Assembly (NCBI RefSeq): GCF_901000735.1
Contig: NC_081545.1
Coordinates: 24,893,780 to 24,957,779, forward strand
DNA from: Corylus avellana
Taxonomy: Eukaryota; Streptophyta; Magnoliopsida; Fagales; Betulaceae
Reading direction: 5' to 3'
Length of the DNA stretch: 64,000 nucleotides
Shown: piece by piece, positions 11,723-23,299 of the stretch
How positions within the stretch are numbered: position 1 is the stretch's first letter
How the letters are laid out: every line of letters starts with the position of its first letter
Program-made: the position numbers and the translations under genes
Notes under the pieces: model-generated
Told to the model about the DNA's origin: nothing
The model's input: the letters and a program-made list of their open reading frames with translations, nothing else
Databases searched by the model: none

Positions 11723-12490
11723 GATGATGTTCTTGGGTTTACGTTTGGTTGCAGACTTGCAGTGAGGTTTGTGTGTGGTATTGAGAGAGATCTAGCGAAA
11801 ATAAACTATACACAAGAAGCTATGAAGAGCCAATAATTCACAAGGTTGCGAAATGAAAAGTCTTCTTCAACAAAATATTGCATTTGATAGTCATTGTTTC
11901 TTCCCAGTTGATCAATCAATAACACAGAAAATTCCATGCACATATATAAAATTGAAAAACGCATGTGTTCTTTGTTGTTTTTTCCCCAGAAGAATTTAAA
12001 ATGACTTGGCGACAAACAAGTCAACCCATGCGCGCTTAGTAAGAGACGAAAAATTAAAATACGAAAATTAGCATGCGGCAAGGCAGTTGCGAATGCTTGC
12101 TGGATCCAAATACGTACCATTCACCTACAATTCAATTTTCAACACGGTTCATATATGTGAAGTTTTTTTTTTTATTATTATTTTTTAATTAATGCATGTG
12201 AAGGTAATTATCATTGCGTATTTGGGTTAATATCATCACATGCTCTGCCAGTGCACCTCTCCTATACCTACCATAATCTTGTTTGCTCTCTCTTAACTTC
12301 TCTATATATATTTTGATTGATGGTGTGTATATATACAACTTGTAAAGACCTTATGAGACGTATACGTTTAATTATTGAACTACAGCTAGCGAGGATCCTC
12401 TTAAATATTAATTGCTCTGTATAAACATGCTATTTATAAACATTAATTTAGTATATTTAACCTATTTCCTTTTTCATTTACAATTATCTT
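11723..12490 (-). promoter_or_regulatory. GT47 promoter and 5' UTR region (P1)
   Basis: On the minus strand a TATAGTTTATT element (about 11800-11810) lies 80-90 nt upstream of the ATG. It is followed by a CT-rich leader (CTAGATCTCTCTCAATACC). The whole block to about 12490 is repeated at 12963-13460 (P2), in unit 2 (37068-37830) and in the inverted copy. A 104-codon open frame across it is conserved only because the block was recently duplicated. Confidence 0.55.
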
Positions 12491-12496
12491 TTTGGA

Positions 12497-12960
12497 TAAA
12501 GTCCATATATCCCTTTCAAATTACCACCCAATTAACAATGTCACCTCCAAACTTTTAATTGTGACAATGTCCCTCCCAAACTACTAAAACATTGTCAATG
12601 TCCCCCTATAAAGCTAGCAAAAAGATAAAAATGCCCCTATATATTTCTTAATAAGACAAAATTACCCCTATAAATTCAAAAAAAAAATAAAAACAAAAAT
12701 AAATTTTTTTTTTTAAAAAAAAAAAATTATAAATTTTTTTTTTTAAATGAAATTTTTTTTTTTTTTTGTAAACGGAAATTTTTATTTTATTTTATTTTTA
12801 AAAAAAAAACGATTTTCTTTTTTAACTTTTGCTTTTAAAAAACATAATTTTTATTTTTTTAAACAAAAATATTCAATTTTTATATAAAAAAAAAATTCGA
12901 AAATTTTTAATTTTTTTCTTATAAAAAAGATTTTTTTTTTTTTATAAGCTTATAAAAAGG
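12497..12960. repeat. AT-rich insert between P1 and P2
   Basis: P1 and P2 share the run ending TTTACAATTATCTTTT, after which P1 alone continues with GGATAAAGTCCATATATCCC. It then has a 'protein-free' repeat (AACAATGTCACCTCC..., ACATTGTCAATGTCCCC) and long A/T homopolymers. The phrase family resembles fold-back repeats elsewhere in the window (for example 56049-56412), but only one arm is obvious here. No genes. Confidence 0.5.
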
Positions 12961-12962
12961 AT

Positions 12963-13460
12963 TTTGTGTGTGGTATTGAGAGAGATCTAGCTAGCGAGAA
13001 TAAATTATACACAAGAAGCTATGAAGAGCCAATAATTCACAGGTTGGGAAACGAAATGTCTTCTTGATCAACAAAATATTGCATTTGATAGTCATTATTT
13101 CTTCCCATGCAGTTGAATCGATCAATAACAGATCAGAAAGTTCAATTCCATGCATATATACATAATAAAAATGACTTCATGACAAAAAGCCAACCCATTG
13201 CGCGCTTAGTAAGAGACGAAAAATTAAAATACTAAAATTATATAGAAAGGTGTGCATGATATATATATTTGGGAGAGGCCAACATGCATGCGGATCCTCT
13301 TAAATATATACAACTTGTAGTGACCTTATGAGATACGTTTATTCAACTACAGCTAACGAGGATCCTCTTAAATATTAATTGCTCTGTATAAATATGAGAT
13401 TATGAACATTAATTTAGTGTATTTAAACAATTTCCTTTTTCATTTACAATTATCTTTTCA
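12963..13460 (-). repeat. Second copy of the GT47 promoter region (P2), without a gene
   Basis: P2 starts with TGTGTGTGGTATTGAGAGAG, exactly as the 5' UTR of the GT47 gene does at about 11771. It then follows P1 through ACACAAGAAGCTATGAAGAG, TAAGAGACGAAAAATTAAAA and GCTAGCGAGGATCCTCTTAA-type blocks. On the minus strand, P2 should lead into a coding region but instead runs into the AT-rich insert and then P1. The inverted copy has the same arrangement (45790-46290), so it predates that duplication. Confidence 0.7.
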
Positions 13461-13665
13461 TTTCATTTCCTCAGTTTCCCTTGCGGATATATATGATCAC
13501 CGTATATAAGAAATTGAGTAATGATATAAGGAGGATTAGAGTCCTCCTAGAGTAATTTCAAATGTGAAGTGACATTTAAAATCATCAATAGATTAAAATT
13601 TAATAATGATCGTCTCAAATTGAATGGTAATTTTAAATGCCACCAATGATGTCCATGAACATTGT

Positions 13666-14373
13666 TAGGGGTGAGCACGGGTCGGTTCAGGGTGGATTTC
13701 TACAGTTTTCCTACCCGAACCTGCACATTGCGGGTTGGAAAATTTCAACCCGGGTGGCTGGCACAAGGAACAAAATCCGCGTGGGTCGGGGTAGATCGGG
13801 GCGGGTTTCTTTCTTCTCCTCCATTTTCATTTCTTCTGCAAATTTATCATCTATTTTCCTTCTAAACAAACAACCCAACAATCAGAAGTTGCTAAACCCC
13901 AAGATTAACCCAACATCTTCAGATTAAGATAATGAAAGAAGAGATCTCTTGTATCCCCATTCATGAAAGAGGTCTAAAGAGAGAAAAAAACCTGGATCGG
14001 CAGAGGTTGAGCGGCGGCGCAGATGAGAGAAGAGTCGGACGAGAGAGAGGAAGAGAGACGAGAGAGAGGGAGAGAGGCGAGACAGCAGAGAGAGAGGCGA
14101 GACTGAGAGAAGAGAGGAGAAGGAAAAAAAAAAAAAAAAAAGAGGTGAGGGGGAGGCGACTGGAGAAAATTAGGGTTTTTCCTTTTTATTTGATTAATGT
14201 GAGGCGGGTCGGGTCGAGTCGGGTATCCAGAGAAAAATTGTTATAACCTGTAACCCGCCCCACCCAGGTTTGGGAAAAAACCACCCGTACTCGCGAAAAA
14301 TAACTTAAAATCCGGCTTTTGCGGGGCGGGTAGGGGCAGTTTTGCGGGTCGGGCGGATTTTTGCTCACCCCTA
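13666..14373. mobile_element. hAT-like nonautonomous element, 708 bp
   Basis: Terminal inverted repeats (TIRs) are TAGGGGTGAGCA at the left and TGCTCACCCCTA at the right. The flanks are an 8-bp target duplication, AACATTGT (13658-13665) and AATATTGT (14374-14381), one mismatch. The interior is GC-rich near the ends (repeated CGGGTCGGG-type words) with a purine tract (GAGAGAGAGG) at about 14035-14150. It has no transposase. The inverted copy of the locus has the empty site at 45572-45579. Confidence 0.9.
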
Positions 14374-14632
14374 AATATTGTTCTATATCTATAAGACGTG
14401 CACCACCTCTAAAATCAATTTGCAATTTGCATGCGGTACGGTCAAGTAGCAAATGACAGAAGTCTAAACATAAAAAAATTAAAAATTGTAGAAAGAAACC
14501 CTCATGAACTATGAAATATAAAAAGATTAAGAAAAGAAGAATATAGTACATGTTGTGCGTTTTTAGGTCCAAGAATTTGCTACCTCAACGATTTTCTTCA
14601 TGGCTAATTAAGCTATGAAGGGACCCTTGTAC

Positions 14633-15118
14633 TGTTACACTCCAAGTATTTCCAGTAGAATTTGAAAGAGAAACTAACTGGAATTGGAATGAAACTTCAC
14701 TGTTTATTCAGACTCAAGTAGATTTATACAAAGATCGATTCAAGTTGATCAAACTCCTCACTACAGAATCTACAAAGCTAAATAGCAGCTACTTCTAAAC
14801 ATACAAGCTGATAGCCAAAAGTCTGAATGAATACACAAAGACTACCTTCAGCCTTTTATACCCCTTTCCCGGTTACAATAGAACCTTATTACAGAGAATT
14901 AAAACTCAAATAAGTTGTAACTAATAAACCAAAATTGCACACGTGTGTTTGACTGTGCAACTGAAGTAGTTACATGCTTGCAGCCAGCTGTATTCCAAGT
15001 GTCCCCTTCTCAACTACTTCTCCACGCGTCACCTCCTCAATTCAACAGCATGTTCCAACTTTCCCACATACTACCTCCAGCTCACTCAATCCTCTCTTCA
15101 ACCAAAAGACTTGTAACA
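14633..15118 (-). repeat. 3' LTR of the chromovirus
   Basis: This 486-bp LTR is bounded by TG...CA ends. It contains the transcript-end type sequence TATAAAAGGC on the minus strand (near 14855-14865) and matches 21067-21553 throughout. Because the element is reversed, this left LTR is its 3' LTR. Confidence 0.9.
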
Positions 15119-15132
15119 AATACCCCATTTGA

Positions 15133-15645
15133 TTAAAACACCTTGCCAACAAAGTGTGGATAAGATGATTTCAACCAATGGAATGCTTCCCAAGTAGCTT
15201 CCTCACAATCCTGACCATGCCAACGAACCAGTAGCTCTACCACAGCACTGTTGTGCACCCTCCTCGAACGCTTATCCAAAATTTCTTCAGGTTTAGATTG
15301 GACAACACCTGCAGGATTTACTGGAGATAAGTGAACAATAGAAGTCTCAGTCCTTCCCAGCTTAAACTCCAACTGAGAAACATGAAAGATTGGATGAATC
15401 AAAGATCCTGATGGTAAGTCCAACTTATAAGCCACTGACCCCACTCTAGACAGGACCATAAAGGGTCCATAAAAACGAGGGGATAGCTTCAAGTTCCTCC
15501 TCCAAGCAACATAAACTTTTCTATAAGGTTGTAATCGCAAATAGACCCAATCCCCTTCTTTAAATTCCCTCTCGGTGCGCTTCAAATCAGCATACCTTTT
15601 CATCCTGTTCTGGCTTCTTTGTAAATTCTCCTTCAGTAACTGCAA
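15133..15645 (-). pseudogene. Chromovirus integrase C-terminus and chromodomain
   Basis: A 170-codon open frame. The first part is the integrase C-terminal GPY/F-type region ([47 protein letters not shown]). The end is a chromodomain: ILDKRSRRVHNSAVVELLV, RWHGQDCEEATWE, then FHWLKSSYPHF. A chromodomain at the integrase end defines chromoviruses and is thought to guide insertion into chromatin. The frame is separated by stops from the upstream integrase at 16068-17009. Confidence 0.85.
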
Positions 15646-16067
15646 AACTTAATCCCTATGTTTAAGCTGATCCTCCACAACAGCAACCATAGTAGTTCCT
15701 CGCATATAAGTAAGCAACCGAGGTGGGGAATATCCAAACATAGCTTCAAATGGGGTTATTCAAGTAGAATGATGAAATGAGGTATTATAGCAATACTGAG
15801 CTAAAGGTAGCCACTCCACCAAATTCTTTGGTTTATCCCCAACCATGCACCTGAAATAATTCTCAAGGTATTTATTCACTGCTTCTGACTGGCCATTAGT
15901 TGTGGATGATAAACAGTACTGAATGCTAAGAAAACACCTTGGAGTTTGAAAATCTCAGTCCAAAATCTGCTAGTGAAAGTAGAATCCCTGTCAGAATCTA
16001 TAGTTTAAGGCATGCCATGCAGTTTAAACAACTAACTCATAAAGAGTTGAGCTAGTTTATTTGCAGT

Positions 16068-17009
16068 CTAAGGATGTTTCAAGGGCAGGAAATGACCAAA
16101 CTTAGTCAATCGATTCACTACCACCCAAATCACACTCTGCCCTTGAGACAAAGGTAAGCCCTCTATAAAATCCATAAAGATGCTTAACCAAGGTCTATTA
16201 GGAATAGGTAAAGGCTGCAACAAGCCTCCAGGAGAAAGATTTTCTGCCTTCACCTTTTGGCAGACATCACATTCCCGAATAAGCCTTTTCACATCAATCT
16301 TCATCCTAGACCAATAGAAATCTTTTTGAACTCGATGCACAGTCTTGTCATATCCAGCATGACCGGCAATAGGACTAGCATGAACAAAATAGAGGACTTG
16401 GTGTCTAAGACCCTCTCCCACATATAATCTATTCTTGTAAAACAGAATTTCTTGCTTCAAAACAAATTTACTATTGGATAGCAGCCCCTCATAAGCCTTT
16501 TGAACTAAATCCTTCATAACAGGATCATTCAAGTAACTCTCCTTCAATTCTGTTAACCATTCCAAAGTAGGATAAGAAATGACTGAGAGTGTCATAACTG
16601 ACTCTTCTTCCTCATTCCTTCGAGAAAGAGCATCAGCAACCTTATTATCCCTACCCTTTTTGTATTCAACAACAAAGTCATACCCTAGCAACTTGGAAAC
16701 CCACCTCAGTTGCATAGGAGTACCAATTTTCTGTTCCAACAGAAACTTCAGGCTTTGATGACCAGTTTTGATGGTCAAAGGGTGGCCTAAAATGTAGGGT
16801 CGCCACTTCTTCACTGCTGCCACTAATGCCACTAACTCATTCTCATAAGTGGACATTAGTAAAAATCTACCCTTGAGGACCTGACTGAAAAAAGCAATTG
16901 GCCTCTGATTTTGCATTAACACTGCTCCAATACCCCTTCCTGATGCATCACACTCAATGACAAAGGGTTGACTGAAATCAAGTAAGATCAACATAGGAGG
17001 ATTAGTCAT
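16068..17009 (-). pseudogene. Chromovirus RNase H and integrase core
   Basis: The first 100 residues are the RNase H domain (FVIECDASGRGIGAVLMQNQ, STYENELVALVAAVKKWRPY, VADALSRR). The usual TDHQSL is read here as TGHQSL. Next comes the HHCC zinc-binding domain of integrase (HASPIAGHAGYDKT ... CDVCQKVK) and the start of the catalytic core with its first Asp (FMDFIEGLPLSQG). The rest of the core (15650-16067) is interrupted by stops and frameshifts. Confidence 0.85.
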
Positions 17010-17150
17010 TGCCCTCTTGAAACTCTAAAAGGCATGATCAGCATCCTTATTCCATAGAAAAGCATTTTTCTTTAGCAAATAAGCTAGAGGAGCTGCAATT
17101 GTGCCATACCCTTTTACAAATTTGCGACAATATCCAGTTAGGCCAAGAAA

Positions 17151-17945
17151 TCACCTTAAGGCCTTTAGGGATTGATGTCTTGGCCAATCCACCATAGCAC
17201 TTAGCTTCTTTTCATCAGCTCTCACCCCCTCAGCAGAAATCATATGCCCTAGATAATCAATCTCAGAACAACCAAATATACATTTACTCCTCTTGGCAAA
17301 TAGCTGATTGCATCTCAGGACCTCTAAGGTCAATTTCAAATGCTGTAAATGTGTCTGCAGGTTAGGACTATACACCGAAATATCATCAAAAAACACCAAA
17401 ATGAACTCCCTCAAGTAAGGTTTGAAAATATCATTCATCAAGCTTTGAAAGGTTGATGGGGCATTGGTTAACCCGAAAGGCATAACCAGGAACTCATAGT
17501 GTCCCTCATGAGTCCTAAAAGCAATCTTATGCAATCCTTCAGGTCTAACTCTGATTTGGTGATACCCTGACCTCAAATCCAACTTGGAAAAAACCCTAGA
17601 ACGATGTAACTCATCTAATAATTTGTCAATCACGGGAATGAGAAACTTGTCATTGAATGTCTCATTATTAAGAGCTTTATAGTCCATGCACATTCTCCAT
17701 GATCCATCAGCTTTCCTTACCAATAAAACTGGAGATGAAAATGGGCTTTGAGAAGGTCGAATAACTCCAGATTCTAAAAGCTCCTTAACAATCCTTTCAA
17801 TTTCTTCTTTCTGGAAATAAGGATATCTGTAAGGTCTCACACAAATTGGTCTAGAACCAGTGTGAAGGATAATTGCATGGTCATGGGACCTAAAGGGTGG
17901 TAAGCCTTTTGGCTCTTCAAACAGATCACCAAATTCCTTCAACAA
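17151..17945 (-). pseudogene. Chromovirus reverse transcriptase
   Basis: A 264-codon frame with a full Ty3/gypsy RT fold: [69 protein letters not shown], and the catalytic box FFDDISVYS in place of YxDD (common in plant gypsy elements). It is cut from the following RNase H by a short frameshifted stretch (17010-17150). Confidence 0.88.
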
Positions 17946-18049
17946 GGCCTCTAATTCAGATCATGCATTCAGTATCTACTACATTATCCAACAAATGCAG
18001 CAATAACCCTTTGGTAGTCCCCTCCTTTAAATCAACTCACTCAGTGGGT

Positions 18050-19139
18050 GTTTGGCAATCGGGATACGCCCACCTAGTTACTGTGCCCTCTCAGTAATGG
18101 TGCCTTCCAACATATGACTCATCAAACCCAATTTTTAAAATGACCTTTTTACCCATTCATTTGTTTTTCCAGCGCACACTCTTCTCCCACACGCAAGTCT
18201 TCTCCCTCTACAAGCCCTCCACGCCATTTCCCTTCCAAAGCCTCTTCCTATTTCTCAAGGTTCACTTTGTCCAGGTTAATATTTCTCTTTCTTTTTATTT
18301 TCCTTTTTCTCTCCCTCTCTGGATATTTATTTCAGAAAACCTTTCCCTTTCCCGCTCTCCCTCCCTCGCTCACCCTCTCTGTCACTCCGGCCCACGGACA
18401 CCGGACACCTGCGTCGCTTACCCCTCTCTCACCCCAGCGTAAGGTTCCGGCAACCCTATCTATCACTCCACCGGTGTTGAAGAAGGCTCTCTTTCTCTCC
18501 TCCACCGGTGGTTTGTGTCTCTCTCCAAAATTGCAGATGCAAACTTCCACCGTGGTTTCTTTTCTGTCTCTCTCCAAAATTGCAGATGCAAAATTTTTAT
18601 GTGGGTTGCTTTAGTTTTTCATTTCCTTGTAAGTTTGTGTAACTTTGGTACGTGTGTGTAAATTCAATAAAAAATTTGTGTATATAGAGAGAGTCTGGGA
18701 ATAGTCTTTATACACAAATTGTTTATTTTTCTTGTCTATCACACAAAAGCTGGCCAGATTAGAACATTTCTTGGGACAGCTTGTTGAAAAATACCCACAG
18801 AGCAAAACAAAAAAGAAAAGCGTTTTGTTCCTGAACCTTTTGCTGGTTCAAAAGTAACGCCATTTTTCTTGGAGTTTTTGTTTTGGCTTTGAAGGATCTT
18901 CATGTTTCAAGGGAAAAAAAAAATCAAAAACTGCAAGGATGGAGCGCAGGGGGATGCCTGTTTCGGTGATTTGGGCATTCTCAAAAAAAAAAAAAAAAAA
19001 AAAAAGAACTCAAAAAGTGGCCAGAGAAAGATAAGGGTAATATAGTCAAAGTGTGTAAAATATTAATGTTGAAAGTTCAAAGTTTGATGCTCAAAAGGTT
19101 AAAAGGTGAACAGGGTCTAGGACATCCCTGTTGCCAAAC
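18050..19139. mobile_element. 1.1-kb noncoding insert within the chromovirus
   Basis: This block separates protease from RT. Its ends carry a short inverted repeat: GTTTGGCAATCGGGAT at 18050-18065 pairs with ATCCCTGTTGCCAAAC at 19124-19139 (14 of 16 positions). Inside are CT-rich leader-like sequence (18140-18560), two repeats of CTCTCCAAAATTGCAGATGC, and an A23 run near 18980-19003. I see no clear target duplication. A nonautonomous DNA transposon is the best reading; captured genic sequence is possible. Confidence 0.55.
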
Positions 19140-19762
19140 GAAGCCTCAATTTCCTCCCACAGCTTCGGAGCAACTAAACCTTGTAACAAAATAGTCTCTA
19201 CAGCCACTGTAAATTCTATAGTCAAAGCCTTAAAATTCCAAATGATAGAACCTAAGGTGACTAACCATTGAATACCCAAAACCATGTCACAACCAACTAA
19301 GGGAATCACATAAGCATTAGTGAAAAATGCAAACCCAATTAACTGTACATGAACATTCACACACTTGCCTTCGGTTTCAACTACTTCCCCATTAGCTACC
19401 CTCACTCGAATTCTGTGTTCTTTCTGCACCAACAACCGAGTCTTACTGCATATTGCAGAAGCTACAAAGTTGTGTGTGCTCCCACTATCAATTAAAATAA
19501 CAATCCTCCGAAGGCCTATTCTCCCAAGAATGCGCATGGTTTCAAGGTGAAGACTCTCAGTGATGACATGCAAAGAGATTTCAGGTAAATGTTCATCATA
19601 AGAGAATTCCATAAAATCCTCACCCTTTTCCTCCATTACATTATTACCCTCTTCCACCTCAACAGAATCAATCAAAAACAGCTTTGGAGTTTGACACTTA
19701 TGCCCAAAATGCCATTTGGAGTCACAATTATAACACAACCCCTTCTTTCTCCTTTCCTCCAT
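19091..19762 (-). pseudogene. Chromovirus zinc knuckle and aspartic protease
   Basis: The frame begins with a CX2CX4HX4C knuckle (CYNCDSKWHFGHKC) and continues into a retropepsin-like protease with the active site LIDSGSTHNFVAS. The last dozen residues are probably encoded by the insert that begins at about 19139, so the native protease/RT linker is lost. Confidence 0.85.
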
Positions 19763-19780
19763 CTGTGATTGAGAAATTTT

Positions 19781-20527
19781 CTAAATAGGCATGGTAGGTT
19801 TCTGACTTCCTACTGATTGTTGTTGAATGCTAGACCCTCCCCCAAATTTTGGTGAACTTGAATTAGAAAAATTCAAGTTAGAGCTCCTAAACCTTCTAGC
19901 AGACAAAACATGCTCTTCTTGCATCTTAGCCAAACCATAAGCTTTCAGCAATGTAGGTGGATTAAACATTTTCACAGGCAAGGGAATCTCATCCTTTAAC
20001 CCACTCAAAAAATAGCTAAGCTTATTTTGGTCATCAATCCCTCTAACTCTATTAAAAAGAGTTTCAAACCTCTCCTTATACTCCTCTACACTAGACAATT
20101 GTTTCAATCTAGCTAGGGACTCCATTGGATCATCATAAGCTAAGGAACCAAACCTTTGCAGCAAGGCTTGAGCTAACACATTCCAATTAGGCAAATAACT
20201 AGACATATGCATGTGTTGGTATCACACTAAGGCCTTACCCTCCATCTGAATAGATACAAGCATTAATCTTTAATTATAAGGGATTTTATGATAATAGAAA
20301 AACTTATTGGCCTTATATATCCACCCAAAAGGATCAGAACCATCAAACCTAGGAAAATTGATTTTAACTGACCTTGTTATGATGGTCAGTTGATCATCTG
20401 CTTGCTGCTCACCCCTATCAAATCGATCATCTTGATAATACCTCCTTCCTTGATTCTGTGCAGGCTGCCGAAAACTCTGCACATTAAATTCTGGTGGAAT
20501 TCTCTGATCGTTCCTCTCCTCATGCAA
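19781..20527 (-). pseudogene. Chromovirus gag, split
   Basis: Two minus-strand frames (20270-20527 and 19781-20212) give a plant Retrotrans_gag region. The first has PRFDGSDPFGWIYKANKFF. The second has LLQRFGSLAYDDPMESLARL, VEEYKERFETLFNRV and YFLSGLKDEIPLPVKMFNP. A stop near 20213-20269 divides them. Confidence 0.85.
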
Positions 20528-21051
20528 GAACGAATCATAGTTGCCATTTGTCCATGGCCTTCTCTGCTCTCTGGTCTCAAATTGAGAAACTTCAGGAACA
20601 TGTTGAATGAAAGATGGCCTCCTCTGTCAATCCTCAGCCACACTAGTACCAGGGATATCACTCTCCTCAATGTGCACACCTTTATTCCTGCCCGCCTCAT
20701 TTGGAAACTCCAAAATCTGAAAGCCATCATCTGTCCTTGTCTCCAAGGTTACAGGTACATTCTATTTGTCTTCTAGAGTGCTTTTTCCCTTCTCCATAGC
20801 CTTAGTAAGATAGGCCATGGTCTTCATCATCCCCTCCCATCTCTTATCAGACTTCTTCTCAAAGTTTTGGAAGAACTAAGAAAGTTGATTCTTCACTTGA
20901 AGATCATTTTGCTCCAGCCTTTTCTCTACCTTCTCCAACACCTTCTCGTTTTCTTCTTGATTTTCTTTGAGAGAGCAATTGTCTCTGCCATCTAGTTCAT
21001 GCGTGTACCATCAGCCATGGTTGCACCTCAAGAAGCTCAGCACCAAGAAAG

Positions 21052-21064
21052 TGCTCTAATACCA
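21052..21064 (-). other. Primer-binding site of the chromovirus
   Basis: Directly inside the 5' LTR, the minus strand reads TGGTATTAGAGCA, one change from the TGGTATCAGAGC site complementary to initiator tRNA-Met. It fixes the orientation of the element. Confidence 0.75.
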
Positions 21065-21066
21065 CT

Positions 21067-21553
21067 TATTACACTCCAAGTATTTTCCAGCAGAATTTGA
21101 AAGAGAAACTAACTGGAATTGGAATGAAACTTTACTGTTTATTCAGATTCAAGTATATTTATACAAAGATCGATTCGAGTTGATCAAACTCCTCACTACA
21201 GAATCTACGAAGCTAAGAAACAACTACTTCTAAACATACAAGCTGATAGCCAAAAGTCTGAATGAATGCATAAAGACTACCTTCAGCCTTTTATACCCCT
21301 TCCCCGGTTACAATAGAATCTTATTACAGAGAATTAAAACTTAAGTAAGTTGTAACTAATAAACCAGAATTGCACACGTGTGTTTGACTGTGTAACTAAA
21401 GTAGTTACATGCTTACAGCCAGCTGTATTCCAGGTGTCCCCTTCTCAACTACTTCTCCATGCGTCACCTCCTCAACTCAACAGCTTGTTCCTACTTTCCC
21501 GCATACTACCTCCAGCTCACTCAATCCTCTCTTCAACCAAAAGACTTGTAACA
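21067..21553 (-). repeat. 5' LTR of the chromovirus
   Basis: This 487-bp partner of 14633-15118 has its TG end mutated to TA at the internal side. The outer end CTTGTAACA abuts the target duplication TGTAC. Confidence 0.9.
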
Positions 21554-22378
21554 TGTACATAGATAAGGTTCTTGCAAAACAAAATTAATGTCAGTTTATC
21601 AAAGGGTCAGCGGTTAGGGCCAAAGACTCTCTGACGCTAAAGTTAACATCTTTATTCTTGGATAAAAAAGATAATAAAAATTTGTCTCAAGTTATCCATG
21701 AATCAGTGTGTGTTGAGAAAGGTATGAGAGAAATGAGAGGGAGTGAGGGTCATCAAAGAGAGAGAGAGACATCTCTAGGTCTCTACCAAAGAGACCTTAT
21801 CCGGAGGAAGGAGAGAATGCCCCTTCTTGTCTTCTCCTCTTTTATTTAAGAGAATCAAAGTGAGATGCATATGTGTCATTAGGTGAGCGGGTGATGGCAT
21901 ACTACAAATAAGCATAAAAAGAATGAGGCCTACTAGGGGAGATTTTCTCCCCAACAGTACACATTAGAATTCTAAAACCCCAATTAAAGAATTTGACATA
22001 TATGAAAACTATTATATTATATCATTTTTCATGTATGTATGTTCATTGTTAACCGCACATATATTTTTATTTCTTTTCTAAAGACTTCAATGTGACAATA
22101 TAAATTGATTTGTAGCTAATAGGAAAGCTAAATACAATACTTGCCTTTTTCAAACAAAAAGATGCACAAATTAAGGTCATAAGCTTATGTGTATAACCGA
22201 TCTTTTTATGTCGCACATTGAAAGATAACTTGCAGTGGAATTTATAAAGATTTAATCATAGATGATTTTCGGGATTTAAAAAACATCGGGTTCCATTTTG
22301 ATAAATGTTTCAGCTTAAAATTGAAATATATTATGAAACAATTATTTTGTACCATTAATTTAATTTGTATATATTAAT
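21554..22378. other. Spacer with LTR-like sequence, no gene
   Basis: Right of the chromovirus the sequence has LTR-like phrases (AAAGACTCTCTGACGCTAAAG, a GAGAGAGAGA tract, TCTTTTATTTAAGAG) but no coding region. The unit-2 copy at 38372-39255 has an expanded (GA)n. Confidence 0.35.
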
Positions 22379-22870
22379 GGGGAAAGTTCACTTTAGATTC
22401 TTGAACTACCATGCGATTTGACGTACCCTCGAACTTTGAAACCTCTCAATTTGGACACCTAAACTTTCAATTACAATCAATTTGAACCTCTCCATCAAAT
22501 TTTAAACGTTAAAACTCCTAAAAATATAAAATTACCCTTCTATTTTCTTTTTATTAAAAAAATTTTGAAAAAAAAGGTCACAAGGTGGCCCAACCGTGTG
22601 TCACCTTGTGATCTTTTTTTTTTTTTTATAATGTTTTTTTTTTAAAAAAAAAAATTATTTGAAATTAAGTGTAAATTTGAAATTTTATAAAAAAAAAAAA
22701 AAAAAAGTTACGAGTATAAACGTCATTGTATCACTTTTAACGTTTAAAATTTGATGGAATAGTTCAAATTGATTGCAATTGAAAGTTCAGGGGTTCAAAT
22801 TGAAAGGTTTCAAAGTTTGGGGATATGTTAAATCGCGTGGTTGTTCAGGGGTATAAAGTAAAGTTTCCCT
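22379..22870. mobile_element. MULE-type fold-back MITE, 492 bp
   Basis: Long terminal inverted repeats start GGGGAAAGTTCACTTTA and, on the other strand, AGGGAAACTTTACTTTA. They extend over about 120 bp each. A 9-bp target duplication TATATTAAT flanks it (22370-22378, 22871-22879), as expected for Mutator-like elements. The centre has a hairpin GGTCACAAGGTG / CACCTTGTGATC (22577-22614). Copy at 39256-39736. Confidence 0.85.
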
Positions 22871-23299
22871 TATATTAATTTAATCTTTATTTTAATATAT
22901 TTCTTATTCATACTTTGGCCCCTCCTATAAAATTTGTTGGCTCCATCCCTGCCTCCCTCTCTAGGACTACTAAGGGTCCAAAGAGCATATTGCCATCTCT
23001 TGATCATCTTTTCTCCACTCTTTAAGTGAATCATCACCATTAAGCACCTGTATATCTCATATTGGTAGAAAATAACAAGAGAAATGGTACATGCTCTTCT
23101 AAATGTTTGCTTTTAAGTGCGCACTTCTTAATGTGACAGTAAAAATTATCATTGATTCTAAAATTTAATTGTGATTTATCTAAAATTTTATAAAAATATA
23201 TGATGAGAATGTAAAGAGTGCGAGAACATAGAGAGAAACAATGAAGCATTAAAGCTATATCTTCGAAGTTTCACATGTTGGCTTGTCGATAGTGTGTTT

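Larger units (their letters stand above)
14633..21553 (-). mobile_element. Ty3/gypsy chromovirus, LTR to LTR, 6.9 kb
   Basis: LTRs at 14633-15118 and 21067-21553 start TGTTACACTCC (TATTACACTCC in the right one) and end CTTGTAACA. A perfect 5-bp target duplication TGTAC flanks the element (14628-14632 and 21554-21558). Internal order on the minus strand is primer-binding site, gag, zinc knuckle, protease, RT, RNase H, integrase, chromodomain. The frames are broken and a 1.1-kb foreign insert lies between protease and RT, so it is inactive. The LTRs differ by a few percent by eye. The same insertion, with the same flanks, is present in the inverted copy (42266-45320), and its LTR end is also seen in unit 2 (38279-38371). 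Confidence 0.93.

Noticed and set aside
11806..12120. A 104-codon open frame conserved in three copies upstream of the GT47 genes
   Set aside because: It overlaps the TATA/leader region antisense to nothing informative, has no domain, and its conservation follows from recent duplication.
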